Assembly: GCA_004556165.1 (NCBI GenBank)
Contig: SFIR01000001.1
Location: 124,001 to 188,000 of the forward strand
DNA length: 64,000 bases
Direction: 5' to 3'
Origin: Clostridiales bacterium
GTDB taxonomy: Bacteria; Bacillota; Clostridia; Christensenellales; CAG-138
Position numbers and translations under genes: made by a program. Under the pieces are notes generated by a model, which was not told the origin of the DNA, did not search any database, and saw only the letters and a list, made by a program, of their open reading frames with translations. Below are positions 1 through 7,515 of this stretch, one piece after another (within the stretch, counting starts at the first letter, position 1; every line of letters starts with the position of its first letter).

Positions 1-1412
1 TTCTTGTTGAGCGTGTCGAAATAGAGGGCAGCAAAATAGATATAGAAGAAGCCGGCCCGGAGGACCTGACCGGAGGTTATCTCATCGAAAAGGATATCGA
101 CGGAAAGATCGATTATGATGCGGATCAGTGGTTCAATTGTCCCTATTGGGCAAATCAGTCGCAGGACTTTTTCGTTTTGAAGACACCGGAGCCCGATGAT
201 TCTGCTTTGCTTGAGCAGATGCTGGCTTACCTCGAAGATCATATGCAGAAGGTACATGATTCCATTATGGGTACGAGCGGAGAAAGCTATACCGATTATG
301 TTGATGTGGATTCGTGGATAGACTTCATCCTTATGCAGGAGATTACCAAGAATATCGACGGCAATCTGAAAACGAGCTGCTATATGTATAAGCAGAGCGG
401 AGACGATCATATTTATATGACCGCAATATGGGATTTCGACCTTGCATACGGTATTGCGAATTGGGATAATGCAAGCTACCAGCATAACGATTATTACGAC
501 TGCCCAAACGGTACGGGCGTTACGGGCTTTATGACTATCAACAGCTCCTGCCCGTGGTTCGATCATCTCTATGATGATTACGAAGAGTTCAGAGAAGCGC
601 TTATAGCAAAGTATAACGAGTACCGCGAAACAATGATTCCTGCCATGCGCAATAATATCAACGCTCAGGCGGCATATCTCTCGGAGAATACTTCGAGAAA
701 CGATCAGAAGTGGGGCACGGACTTCGCTTACGGCGTCTCCGATCTTAAATCGTGGTTCAACGGACGCATAGATTGGCTTGACAGGCAATGGTATGAAGGC
801 TATGAGGCTATCGACCTTGACCTTGCTATGAATGCCGACGGCGGAAATCTGCATTTTGAAACCGAAGGGAGCTATCCTTTCATCGGCACCGCTGTTGACG
901 GAAGGCTTGCAGGCATGAGCGGAAATGCAGGAGCAGACAGCACCGGCTCGAGCGTTTCACTGACGCTTAATATGTATGCAGGTGAGACCCTGAGCTTTGA
1001 GTATAGGGTTAGCAGTGAACAAAACTACGATAAATTCAAATTCTCAGTCAACGGCACAAAGAAATTCGAGTATTCCGGCGAGATAGCTTGGACGGATTAT
1101 ACCTTCACAGCTTCGGCGGACGGAAGCTATACCTTTATTTGGGAATTCACAAAGGATTATTCCGTGGCGAGCGGAAGCGACTGTGCATGGATTGATAATG
1201 TCAGCTATTCAGGTCAACATATAAGCTACCAACCGGGAGATGTCGATATGGACGGGCAGATCACGCTTCGTGATTCGATTCTTGTGACGAGATATGCGCT
1301 GGGGCTTATCGACCTGAGCGCCGAACAGCAATTGATCGCCGATGTGAACGGCAGCGGTTCAGTTGATTCCGCTGATGCAATAATGATTGCAAGATGGGCA
1401 TTGGATCTGTAA
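1..1412 (+). CDS. CotH-like secreted protein with C-terminal dockerin (5' end outside window)
   Basis: The frame is open from the left edge, so the gene begins before the window; the Met at 177 is internal. The first visible residues carry a GGYLIEKD stretch typical of CotH-kinase-type proteins, and IWDFDLAYG near visible residue 143 fits the acidic metal-binding motif of that fold. After about residue 270 comes a beta-sandwich-like region (GETLSFEYRVSSE, then AWIDNVSYSG) resembling MAM or carbohydrate-binding folds. The last 60 residues form a type I dockerin: two calcium-loop repeats, GDVDMDGQITLRDS and ADVNGSGSVDSADA, each followed by a helix. In the family, dockerins dock secreted proteins onto cohesin scaffolds, so this is probably an extracellular or cell-surface protein of a cellulosome-like assembly. 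No cohesin gene is in the window. The kinase role is inferred only from family resemblance. Confidence 0.85.
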   Translation, partial: LVERVEIEGSKIDIEEAGPEDLTGGYLIEKDIDGKIDYDADQWFNCPYWANQSQDFFVLKTPEPDDSALLEQMLAYLEDHMQKVHDSIMGTSGESYTDYVDVDSWIDFILMQEITKNIDGNLKTSCYMYKQSGDDHIYMTAIWDFDLAYGIANWDNASYQHNDYYDCPNGTGVTGFMTINSSCPWFDHLYDDYEEFREALIAKYNEYRETMIPAMRNNINAQAAYLSENTSRNDQKWGTDFAYGVSDLKSWFNGRIDWLDRQWYEGYEAIDLDLAMNADGGNLHFETEGSYPFIGTAVDGRLAGMSGNAGADSTGSSVSLTLNMYAGETLSFEYRVSSEQNYDKFKFSVNGTKKFEYSGEIAWTDYTFTASADGSYTFIWEFTKDYSVASGSDCAWIDNVSYSGQHISYQPGDVDMDGQITLRDSILVTRYALGLIDLSAEQQLIADVNGSGSVDSADAIMIARWALDL

Positions 1413-1433
1413 GCGAATCCGGTTTTTGAGCGA

Positions 1434-1464
1434 AAAGTGCCTCCGGGGAAACCGGGGGCACTTT
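1434..1464. terminator. Hairpin between convergent genes
   Basis: A 13-bp stem (one G-T pair) with loop GGAAA: arms AAAGTGCCTCCGG and CCGGGGGCACTTT. It lies between two convergent stop codons and probably ends transcription from both sides, although neither flank has a long T run. Confidence 0.75.
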
Positions 1465-1477
1465 GTGCGCTGCTGCT

Positions 1478-2479
1478 TTATTTCAGCTCTTTGAGCAATT
1501 CGAGGGCAAAGGAATTATCCACAAGCCTTGCAAAATCAACTCTTGCCGCTAATTCCCCGTTGATCTCCATAATATCCTGAAGCCTTGTAAACGCATCCTC
1601 CGTCATCACCGGAGTTGTCATCCAAGAATCGGTTTCTCTGTAACTCTTTGCAACTATCTCCAGAGTCGTCTGATCTGCATCGGGAAAGAACGGAGCCATT
1701 GCAATTGCGATCTCCGTATCGGTGGCGTTCTGTACCCAAGCCTGGGCTTTGATTATCGCCTTCAGGAATGATTTAACAAGCTCGGGATCGCTTTTTATCG
1801 TATCGGGCATTACCATGAAGGTCGTGTAAGGAACTTCGCCGGACTCAAGCCCGATATTTGCAACAACATATCCACTGCCGTTATTCTCAAACAGCGTTGC
1901 TGTGGGTTCAAACAGTGTAACATAATCACCGGTTCCGCCCTCAAAGGCTCCGCCCATCAGATTGAACTGAATATTATTGATGACTTCGACATCCACGCCG
2001 GGATTGAGACCATTTTTCATCAGCACATACATCAGCGTCATATACGGCATGCCGCCGACCCTGCCTCCGATAACGGATTTTCCGCGCAGATCCTCCCAAG
2101 AGAAATTATCCGTATCCTCTCTTGCGATAAGGAAAGAACCATCACGCTTTGTGAGCTGACCGATTATAACAGGATGATCACTTGCTCCTTCGTTGATTAC
2201 ATACACGCCGGTTTCGGGTCCCATAAGCGCAAATTCAGCGTCGCCTGCAATCAATGCGGTCATACTCTTGTCACTTCCGCCTCCGGTAACAATCTCAAGA
2301 TCGATCCCCTCGGCTTCAAAGAAGCCGAGACTTACAGCGGCATAGAGCGGTGCATAGAATACGGAGCGGGTGACCTCGTTTAACACCACGCGCCGGAGCT
2401 TGGTTTCATTGTTTTTGCAGCCTGAAAGCGGAATGACGAACAATAAAACCGCAAGGAATATTGCCAGTATTCTCTTCAT
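1478..2479 (-). CDS. NMT1/THI5-like ABC substrate-binding lipoprotein
   Basis: 333 residues. The chosen ATG (MKRILAIF) has AAAGGAGG six bases upstream; a longer frame starting nine codons earlier would include that ribosome site and is rejected. Signal peptide with lipobox LSGC (Cys about 21), so a membrane-anchored lipoprotein. The mature part is a two-lobed NMT1/SsuA-type binding protein: FYAPLYAAVSLGFFEAEGID, then GDAEFALMGPE, then SWEDLRGKSVIGGRVGGMPY. Relatives bind thiamine precursors, alkanesulfonates, nitrate or similar small molecules for ABC uptake. No permease or ATPase gene is adjacent, so the ligand is open and the protein is an orphan here. Confidence 0.88.
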   Translation of the reverse strand: MKRILAIFLAVLLFVIPLSGCKNNETKLRRVVLNEVTRSVFYAPLYAAVSLGFFEAEGIDLEIVTGGGSDKSMTALIAGDAEFALMGPETGVYVINEGASDHPVIIGQLTKRDGSFLIAREDTDNFSWEDLRGKSVIGGRVGGMPYMTLMYVLMKNGLNPGVDVEVINNIQFNLMGGAFEGGTGDYVTLFEPTATLFENNGSGYVVANIGLESGEVPYTTFMVMPDTIKSDPELVKSFLKAIIKAQAWVQNATDTEIAIAMAPFFPDADQTTLEIVAKSYRETDSWMTTPVMTEDAFTRLQDIMEINGELAARVDFARLVDNSFALELLKELK

Positions 2480-2537
2480 AGTTAACCTCCTTTTTGTTAT
2501 ATTCAAATTACTATGCAGCAGCGTGCTTTTTTGCTAC

Positions 2538-2561
2538 AAAAAAAGCCGTCTGTTTGACGGC
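2538..2561 (-). terminator. Rho-independent terminator of the zinc-ribbon gene
   Basis: Read on the minus strand: GCCGTC, loop AAACA, GACGGC, then seven T. It sits 22 bases past the stop of the gene at 2583-3038 and before the binding-protein gene at 1478-2479. Confidence 0.85.
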
Positions 2562-2582
2562 AGGGGGGATAAACCTTTTGTG

Positions 2583-3038
2583 TCAACGCTTTAGACCGCA
2601 TATCGGACAGAAGTTCTGATAATCCTCAAGCTCGCTTCCGCAGCCCTTGCATTGCTTGCTTTGTTCGGACTCAACGGTGACCGCGCATAGCTTTGCGCCG
2701 CAGTGAGGGCAGAAATTTGCTTCGCAGGTAACATTGGAGCCGCATTCGCAGCAGGTGAAGCATTCGCATTCGGAGGTGTGCTTCTCGGGTTTTGAGCTGC
2801 TCTTTTTTGAACAGCGCAGCTCTTCTATTTTGTCGTAAGCCGTTTTTATCTTCTCGCACAATGATGAGATGGTACCTTCAGGAGACAGACTTTCTCCGCA
2901 GTAGCTTTTCCACATAGCCTCGCCGAGTTCTTCTTTATACTCGACGATATCTCGTTCAATACTGTTGATCTTGAGCCCGATCTTCGCATTGTCGGCGAAG
3001 CCCTTTGCTTTATTCCCGACAGAATCAAAAATAGTCAT
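2583..3038 (-). CDS. Zinc-ribbon protein with N-terminal helical region
   Basis: 151 residues, function unknown. The N-terminal 70 residues are charged and helical (MTIFDSVGNKAKGF at the start). The C-terminal half holds two CxxC-type zinc ribbons: CCECGSNVTCEANFCPHCG and CKGCGSELEDYQNFCPICG. No membrane segment or signal peptide. The start has AAAGGAGC six bases upstream. A terminator-like hairpin ends directly at this ribosome site (see 3053-3079), so expression may depend on read-through from 3139-3549 or on a promoter I cannot see. The opening M-(S/T)-IFDS-(I/V) is shared with the truncated protein at 63645, suggesting a common localisation or assembly segment. Confidence 0.8.
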   Translation of the reverse strand: MTIFDSVGNKAKGFADNAKIGLKINSIERDIVEYKEELGEAMWKSYCGESLSPEGTISSLCEKIKTAYDKIEELRCSKKSSSKPEKHTSECECFTCCECGSNVTCEANFCPHCGAKLCAVTVESEQSKQCKGCGSELEDYQNFCPICGLKR

Positions 3039-3052
3039 TTTATGCTCCTTTC

Positions 3053-3079
3053 AAAAAAATGCGCAGACAAGCTGCGCAT
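3053..3079 (-). terminator. Terminator or attenuator hairpin abutting a ribosome-binding site
   Basis: Minus strand: ATGCGCAG, loop CTTGT, CTGCGCAT, then a T run, followed at once by the GAAAGGAGC ribosome site of the zinc-ribbon gene. It is a good intrinsic terminator for the membrane-protein gene 3139-3549. The lack of space behind it suggests that it also controls the downstream gene. Confidence 0.75.
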
Positions 3080-3138
3080 CAAATCTGCATGGGGGCTGCC
3101 CATGGCTTCTCTATTCATATTTTATTACACCTATAACA

Positions 3139-3549
3139 TTAATATACGCCGAGAACCTTACAAAAACCACTGACAACGGGCTCCAGTAAAGGAATCTTGA
3201 AGCGCTTGCCGCCGAGTGCAACCAATCCGCTGATTATCGAGGCCAAGCAGAGGATTGCGCGAATTACCCAGTCAACCACACGGAAGAATCCGATGCTTCC
3301 GAGTATTGCGCAGAACAGCAGCCATGATACGAATGATGCAGCCCAGAGAATAAATATCTGAACCATGCATTCCCTTACCAGCGTGTTTGAATCAAAGAAG
3401 AAGAGAAGAATGACAAGAACCAACATAATAGGCAGGAACCAGGCCCATAATGAGTTCAGTATGCCTGAAACAGCATTCAGAAAGAAGAAAACAGCGGCAA
3501 GCACGCCGGCACTGACGCCGTTCAGCAAATGTGAATTCTTGTTGCTCAT
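3139..3549 (-). CDS. Small four-helix membrane protein (DUF4870/Tic20-like)
   Basis: 136 residues with about four hydrophobic segments (near 12-28, 37-52, 64-88 and 98-113) and a short C-terminal tail LGGKRFKIPLLEPVV. The overall plan and the GKRFKIPLL motif resemble small DUF4870/Tic20-like membrane proteins, a family of unknown role; I hold that loosely. The start has CGGAGG seven bases upstream. A clear promoter lies at 3602-3630 and a hairpin terminator at 3053-3079, so it is probably a one-gene unit with possible read-through into the zinc-ribbon gene. Confidence 0.7.
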   Translation of the reverse strand: MSNKNSHLLNGVSAGVLAAVFFFLNAVSGILNSLWAWFLPIMLVLVILLFFFDSNTLVRECMVQIFILWAASFVSWLLFCAILGSIGFFRVVDWVIRAILCLASIISGLVALGGKRFKIPLLEPVVSGFCKVLGVY

Positions 3550-3601
3550 AATAAACCTCCGAAAGTTTTTATCGAATATTGTTCAGACCTTCGATATTGT
3601 A

Positions 3602-3630
3602 ATTATATTTTATTCTAAAATGAATTGCAA
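3602..3630 (-). promoter_or_regulatory. Promoter of the small membrane protein gene
   Basis: Minus strand: -35 TTGCAA (3630-3625), 17-base spacer, -10 TATAAT (3607-3602), about 50 bases before the ATG at 3549. Confidence 0.75.
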
Positions 3631-3727
3631 GTGCATATCATGTTATTTTTGTTAAATTTTGGGAGATTTGCCATAATTCAGACATAATATATACATACAA
3701 TTTCATGTTTTAATGCCGCGCCCGTTG

Positions 3728-3736
3728 TGGTATAAT
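3728..3736 (+). promoter_or_regulatory. Extended -10 promoter of the TVP38-type gene
   Basis: TGG followed by TATAAT gives an extended -10 box; the -35 region is AT-rich with no good match. The start codon is about 50 bases downstream. Confidence 0.6.
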
Positions 3737-3786
3737 AATTTATCTTTTAGACTCATATCGGCTGAAGCTGATAGAAACCTCTTTGG

Positions 3787-4584
3787 ATGGTACCGAATTT
3801 GAGCAAGAATAAGAACACTATCATAAGGACCCTTATCACCATTGCTTTAGCCGCACTGGTCTGTTTGCTCATCTATATTTCTCTGAAAAGCGTGCTTCCG
3901 GGATTTATCGAAGTGCTCGTTAACGGCGATAACCAAGAGCTGCAGCTTTACCTTGAGAGCTATGAGACATTTACGGCGTACCTGATCGCATTTTTACTGC
4001 AATTTATTCAAATAATCACAATCTTTCTTCCGAGCGTGCCGATTCAGCTTGCAGTCGGATTCATGTTCGGAACGTGGAAGGGCTTTTTAATCTGTTATCT
4101 CGGCTATGTGAGCGCAAATGCCGTGGTATTCCTTTCCGGGAGATTGCTGTCGGGAAGCCTTGATAAAGTGCTTCCGTCGTCAAGCAGCACAAAGAATACA
4201 AAGAAAGCAAATAAACTCATAAATTCCAAGTATCCTGCTTTCATGGTTTTCATTGCTTCGATCCTTCCGATAATTCCGAACGGCTTGATACCGCATGCAG
4301 CGTCTAAGACGAAAACAAAATTTGCTTCCTTCATGCTTGCTGTCGGCATCGGCTGTATTCCGACCGTGTTCACGCTTTGTGCAATCGGGGATCAGCTTAA
4401 CAGCTATGATTTCCTGACGGCGGCTTTATTATGCCTGCCGCTGTTTGCGCTCGCAGCAATACTGTTTTGGCAGCAAAAGAATATTATCAGGCTTTATGAA
4501 AAGCTTCGTGATAAGCTGATTAAGAAAACTTCGCCTGATGAACATACCGCCGATAACGAAACGGAAAAAAGAGAAAACGACTGA
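3787..4584 (+). CDS. TVP38/TMEM64-family (VTT/DedA-like) membrane protein
   Basis: 265 residues. Hydrophobic segment near 14-34, then the VTT core with re-entrant loop features: FLPSVPIQLAVGFMFGTWKGF and later ASILPIIPNGLIPHAASKTK. Further helices lie near 180-225, then a charged tail. Members of this superfamily are integral membrane proteins linked to lipid scrambling or transport of undecaprenyl-type carriers; the substrate here is not known. No strong ribosome site precedes the ATG at 3787, and a TTG four codons later is possible. It is a single-gene unit between its own promoter and a shared terminator. Confidence 0.8.
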   Translation: MVPNLSKNKNTIIRTLITIALAALVCLLIYISLKSVLPGFIEVLVNGDNQELQLYLESYETFTAYLIAFLLQFIQIITIFLPSVPIQLAVGFMFGTWKGFLICYLGYVSANAVVFLSGRLLSGSLDKVLPSSSSTKNTKKANKLINSKYPAFMVFIASILPIIPNGLIPHAASKTKTKFASFMLAVGIGCIPTVFTLCAIGDQLNSYDFLTAALLCLPLFALAAILFWQQKNIIRLYEKLRDKLIKKTSPDEHTADNETEKREND

Positions 4585-4598
4585 TACAGAATGAAAAT

Positions 4599-4627
4599 GC
4601 CTCCGCTGATGCAATATCGGCGGAGGC
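4599..4627. terminator. Bidirectional terminator between convergent genes
   Basis: Twelve-base stem (GCCTCCGCTGAT with ATCGGCGGAGGC, one G-T pair) and loop GCAAT. It lies between the stop codons at 4584 and 4642; ATTTTCATT follows on the minus strand. Confidence 0.8.
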
Positions 4628-4641
4628 TGTTGATCTTATAA

Positions 4642-5640
4642 TTATCGCATGAGACGGACATTCTCGGTCTGAATCCATTGAAGCTTCGAAGTGCGTGGCG
4701 CCATGAGCCGCGAAGCAAAACGCTCGCCGTAGCGGCTTGATATGGTCTCGGCTCTTATCTGCTGCTTATCGGCAGAATCGCTGCGATTTCCCATATCTGC
4801 AATGGCAAGATTGCTCGCAATGATAGTGGCCTTGTTCTGGTCCTGACGGCGGCAGAGTATTGAGAGCAGAGTTTCTATTGTTATATTGTTAATCATCGGT
4901 TCGGTGCCGAGATCGTCAATGATTAGAAGGTCGGGCAGAATGAAATCGGGCTTTTCGCTTTCATCGGCTCTTAGTGTCTGCATAGTAATATCTATGAGCC
5001 GCCCGGCACTTATTTTCAACACGGAATAACCTCTTGTTAAGAGTCTGCACCCGATGCAGTTGATAAGATAGGTTTTGCCGACACCGGTCATACCGTAATA
5101 AACAAGATCGCGTTTTTCATTATCGGGGAAATTGTCAGCATATGCGATGGCAGCATCACGGATACGAGCCATTGCGCTGCGGTTTGCAGGAGACCGCTGC
5201 AGGCTGAGATCGAAATTTTCAAAGCTTGCATTTGGGTCAATGCCTGAATCCTCGAATACCGTGTCGATAGCGAGCTGATATACGCAGCGGCAGAGCTCTC
5301 CGCCTATACGGCCGGTATCCCGGCATTCGCTGCAGACGTATTGAGGCTCAAGATAATCCGCAGGGTAACCGTTCGACTCTAAAAGCTGAGTGCGCTCCGC
5401 TTCATGGGAGGCAATAAGGCTGCTTGCAGCATAAAGAATACCGTCTTGCTCCTCACCGCTGAGAATTCTTTTGCCGAAATCAAATGCAAGAGAACGGCTG
5501 TCACGGTCGAGCGATGCAATAACGGGTATTTTTGTATAGATTTCTTCACGGCGCCGAGCTTCGAGCTGCTTCATTCTGCGATGCCTCGAAGCCATCTCAT
5601 CACTCAGCACACGGCTGAAAACTGCGGACTTAATCTTCAT
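4642..5640 (-). CDS. dnaI: DnaI/DnaC-type helicase loader
   Basis: 332 residues, close to the 311 of Bacillus DnaI. AAA+ ATPase that loads the replicative helicase. N-terminal helical region, then a cysteine cluster (Cys103, 106, 117, 119) as in the zinc-binding N-domain of DnaI, then Walker A YGMTGVGKT (183-190) and Walker B LLIIDDLG. A late segment SSRYGERFASRL fits sensor 2 and the arginine-finger region. I place the start at the ATG at 5640 because GGGGAGG lies six bases upstream; an ATG two codons earlier touches that site. It overlaps the end of the dnaD-like gene by 11 bases, showing translational coupling and a joint role in replication initiation. Confidence 0.92.
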   Translation of the reverse strand: MKIKSAVFSRVLSDEMASRHRRMKQLEARRREEIYTKIPVIASLDRDSRSLAFDFGKRILSGEEQDGILYAASSLIASHEAERTQLLESNGYPADYLEPQYVCSECRDTGRIGGELCRCVYQLAIDTVFEDSGIDPNASFENFDLSLQRSPANRSAMARIRDAAIAYADNFPDNEKRDLVYYGMTGVGKTYLINCIGCRLLTRGYSVLKISAGRLIDITMQTLRADESEKPDFILPDLLIIDDLGTEPMINNITIETLLSILCRRQDQNKATIIASNLAIADMGNRSDSADKQQIRAETISSRYGERFASRLMAPRTSKLQWIQTENVRLMR

Positions 5641-6850
5641 ATACATCCTCCCCGAAGTCGATTCCAAGCTTCTTTAATTCATCCATGGAATAGCTGCGCT
5701 GGTCGTATTTAAGCGCCTTGTTGACGGCCTTTTTTGCGGTACTCTTCCCTGTCGTTTCGGAATGATAATTCATTCTGACGATATAATCCTTAGCTGCGGA
5801 AACGCCGGATATCCCTTCGGAATGCCATTTGCCGAGGAGCTTTTTTGTTTCGGCAAACGGGTGCACGCTTGCCGAGGCAACCTCGGCAGCATAGAACATG
5901 AGCTCCGGCGACATTTTCCAGTCCTTATACCATATTTCGACCTGCTGGCGCTGAGCACTGCCCGGATTGCGGTTTGAAAGCCCGGCAATCACATATATGC
6001 GTCGGGTAATCTCGGCAATAACATCCTGCTCATGGGAAATCTCGATCATCTTTTCTGCGGAAACAGTGCCGCTTTCATGGTAATTTGAAAGAACAGCATC
6101 CAGATATTTGAAGGTAGGGCGGTCGCTCCCCACAACTTCTTTGCAGGCATATTCTATGCTCTCGTCGGTGAAGCCCCATTCGTTTATCCATTTAGAATAC
6201 ATCTCGAGCTCGTCCTCCGTGGGTCTGCGTGAAAGCCTCCATCTCTTGAGTATTGCGGCAGCACCGGTCATGGCGTCGGCTTCGATACGGAAGCATTCGC
6301 TTACATCTTCCAAACTCAGGAATCTTTCTGCGGCAAGGCGTTTGGCTACGGCATCCATATAGTTGATATTGACCCTTGAACCCTTGATTTCAACACAATG
6401 ACGAACTATCTCAACAGCCGCATCGGGTTCAAATTTGAATATGTCTATCCAATCAAAGATCTTCTGCAGCTCGGCTCCGGACAGGTTCCTTGTACCGAGA
6501 ACGGTCTGCAGCTTACCGACAAGCTCGGCATACCTTCCACGGACCGATGGAACCGATGCCGGTTTATTGACACAGAGATATTGAATGATGATATTTCCGC
6601 TGTCAATGATTCTGACAAGTCCCTCTTTCTCAAGATAGCGGAATGCATCAAGGATCTGTTCGGGACTGAGCCCGAGTGCTGTTTCCATATCTGCCGCATC
6701 GCTGCCGGGATCGGAATTAAGCATAAGCCCATACAGATACACCTTGACCGCATTATCGGGTGCGGACGGCATATGATCGGTAATAAATGCATTACTGACA
6801 ACAGTACTGCCAAAAAGGTCATGCTCTTTTGTAACGGAAAATACTGACAT
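5630..6850 (-). CDS. dnaD: DnaD-domain replication initiation protein
   Basis: 406 residues. The N-terminal winged-helix part (about 1-110) has a recognisable ALGLSPEQILDAFRYLEKEG helix-turn-helix. Two DnaB_2/DnaD domains follow: one with MYSKWINEWGF and FKYLDAVLSNY (about 200-265), and one with WYKDWKMSPELMFYA and KKLLGKWHSEGI (about 290-350). This layout matches Bacillus DnaB/DnaD proteins that recruit the helicase loader at origins and restart sites. The start has CGGAGC eight bases upstream, and a consensus promoter lies at 6878-6906. Its coupling to dnaI below supports the assignment; whether it acts as DnaB or DnaD is not decided. Confidence 0.88.
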   Translation of the reverse strand: MSVFSVTKEHDLFGSTVVSNAFITDHMPSAPDNAVKVYLYGLMLNSDPGSDAADMETALGLSPEQILDAFRYLEKEGLVRIIDSGNIIIQYLCVNKPASVPSVRGRYAELVGKLQTVLGTRNLSGAELQKIFDWIDIFKFEPDAAVEIVRHCVEIKGSRVNINYMDAVAKRLAAERFLSLEDVSECFRIEADAMTGAAAILKRWRLSRRPTEDELEMYSKWINEWGFTDESIEYACKEVVGSDRPTFKYLDAVLSNYHESGTVSAEKMIEISHEQDVIAEITRRIYVIAGLSNRNPGSAQRQQVEIWYKDWKMSPELMFYAAEVASASVHPFAETKKLLGKWHSEGISGVSAAKDYIVRMNYHSETTGKSTAKKAVNKALKYDQRSYSMDELKKLGIDFGEDVYED

Positions 6851-6877
6851 AGGCTTGCTCCGATTTTTGATGAAATG

Positions 6878-6906
6878 ATTGTAGCAGAGAAAAAAAGACT
6901 TGTCAA
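6878..6906 (-). promoter_or_regulatory. Promoter of the dnaD-dnaI operon
   Basis: Minus strand: -35 TTGACA (6906-6901), 17-base spacer, -10 TACAAT (6883-6878), 27 bases before the dnaD ATG. Confidence 0.85.
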
Positions 6907-6923
6907 TTGAAACGGGGAGTATG

Positions 6924-6952
6924 AAAAAGAGGCATGCAGCTATGCACGCCTC
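6924..6952 (-). terminator. Terminator of the DUF1292 gene
   Basis: Minus strand: GAGGC-G-TGCA, loop TAGC, TGCA-T-GCCTC (one mismatch), followed by five T. It lies 15 bases past the stop at 6968. Confidence 0.8.
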
Positions 6953-6967
6953 AAAAACAGTTGCAGA

Positions 6968-7318
6968 TTATTCCTTATGGCAGCCGCAATCGCAGTCGCA
7001 GTCGTCATCGCAGCAGCATTCGTCATCCATATCCTCAAGCCTTGCCTGAACGATCTCAATGAGAGCATCCATATCCTCATCGGCAGGGGAGACGAATTCT
7101 TCGGTATCCTCTTCCTCGTTGACGACTATCTGCATGATATAAATGCTGGTCTCGCAGTCGCATTCCTCGTCCTCATCGCATTCGCAGTTGTCGTTAGGAT
7201 CGATGAGCACGGCATATTCCTTGCCGTTATAGTCAAAATAGTCGATGACATCGAGATCAAAATCGTTGCCGTCATCATCGGTGAATGTGACGAAATCTCT
7301 TTCTTCGCAATCGCACAT
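6968..7318 (-). CDS. DUF1292 protein with acidic, cysteine-rich tail
   Basis: 116 residues. The segment from VTFTDDDGNDFDLDVIDYF through KEYAVLIDPND is the DUF1292 (YrzB-type) core, a small beta-rich domain of unknown function. Unusual additions are an acidic Cys loop (CECDEDEECDCE) and a C-terminal run CCCDDDCDCDCGCHKE, which look suited to binding metal. The protein is very acidic. Ribosome site AAAGGAG precedes the ATG, and a promoter lies at 7365-7393. In many Firmicutes this family sits near yrrK/yrvF or hisS-type genes; here it stands alone between promoter and terminator. Confidence 0.85.
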   Translation of the reverse strand: MCDCEERDFVTFTDDDGNDFDLDVIDYFDYNGKEYAVLIDPNDNCECDEDEECDCETSIYIMQIVVNEEEDTEEFVSPADEDMDALIEIVQARLEDMDDECCCDDDCDCDCGCHKE

Positions 7319-7338
7319 GGTATTATTTCTCCTTTATT

Positions 7339-7362
7339 TATTCGGAATTAGTTTTCCGAATA
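7339..7362. repeat. Inverted repeat in the leader of the DUF1292 gene
   Basis: Nine-base arms TATTCGGAA and TTCCGAATA, six bases apart, between the -10 box and the ribosome site. It could be an operator or an mRNA hairpin. Confidence 0.6.
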
Positions 7363-7364
7363 GC

Positions 7365-7393
7365 ATTGTACATTATCCCGGATAAAAATGCAA
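7365..7393 (-). promoter_or_regulatory. Promoter of the DUF1292 gene
   Basis: Minus strand: -35 TTGCAT (7393-7388), 17-base spacer, -10 TACAAT (7370-7365). Confidence 0.75.
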
Positions 7394-7451
7394 TAGCGGA
7401 ATTTGTAATTTTATAAGAAACGGGAAACTAAGATTATATTCGAAATCACTA

Positions 7452-7480
7452 TTGAAAAATATGTTGAATCGTATTATATT
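7452..7480 (+). promoter_or_regulatory. Promoter of mscL
   Basis: -35 TTGAAA (7452-7457), 17-base spacer, -10 TATATT (7475-7480). The mscL ATG is 35 bases downstream. Confidence 0.75.
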
Positions 7481-7515
7481 AGTCATATCAGATAAACACA
7501 ACGGAGGAAAATAAC

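Noticed and set aside
177..179. Met codon as start of the CotH-like protein
   Set aside because: The frame is open from the left edge and the upstream codons encode family-like sequence (GGYLIEKD), so the true start is outside the window.
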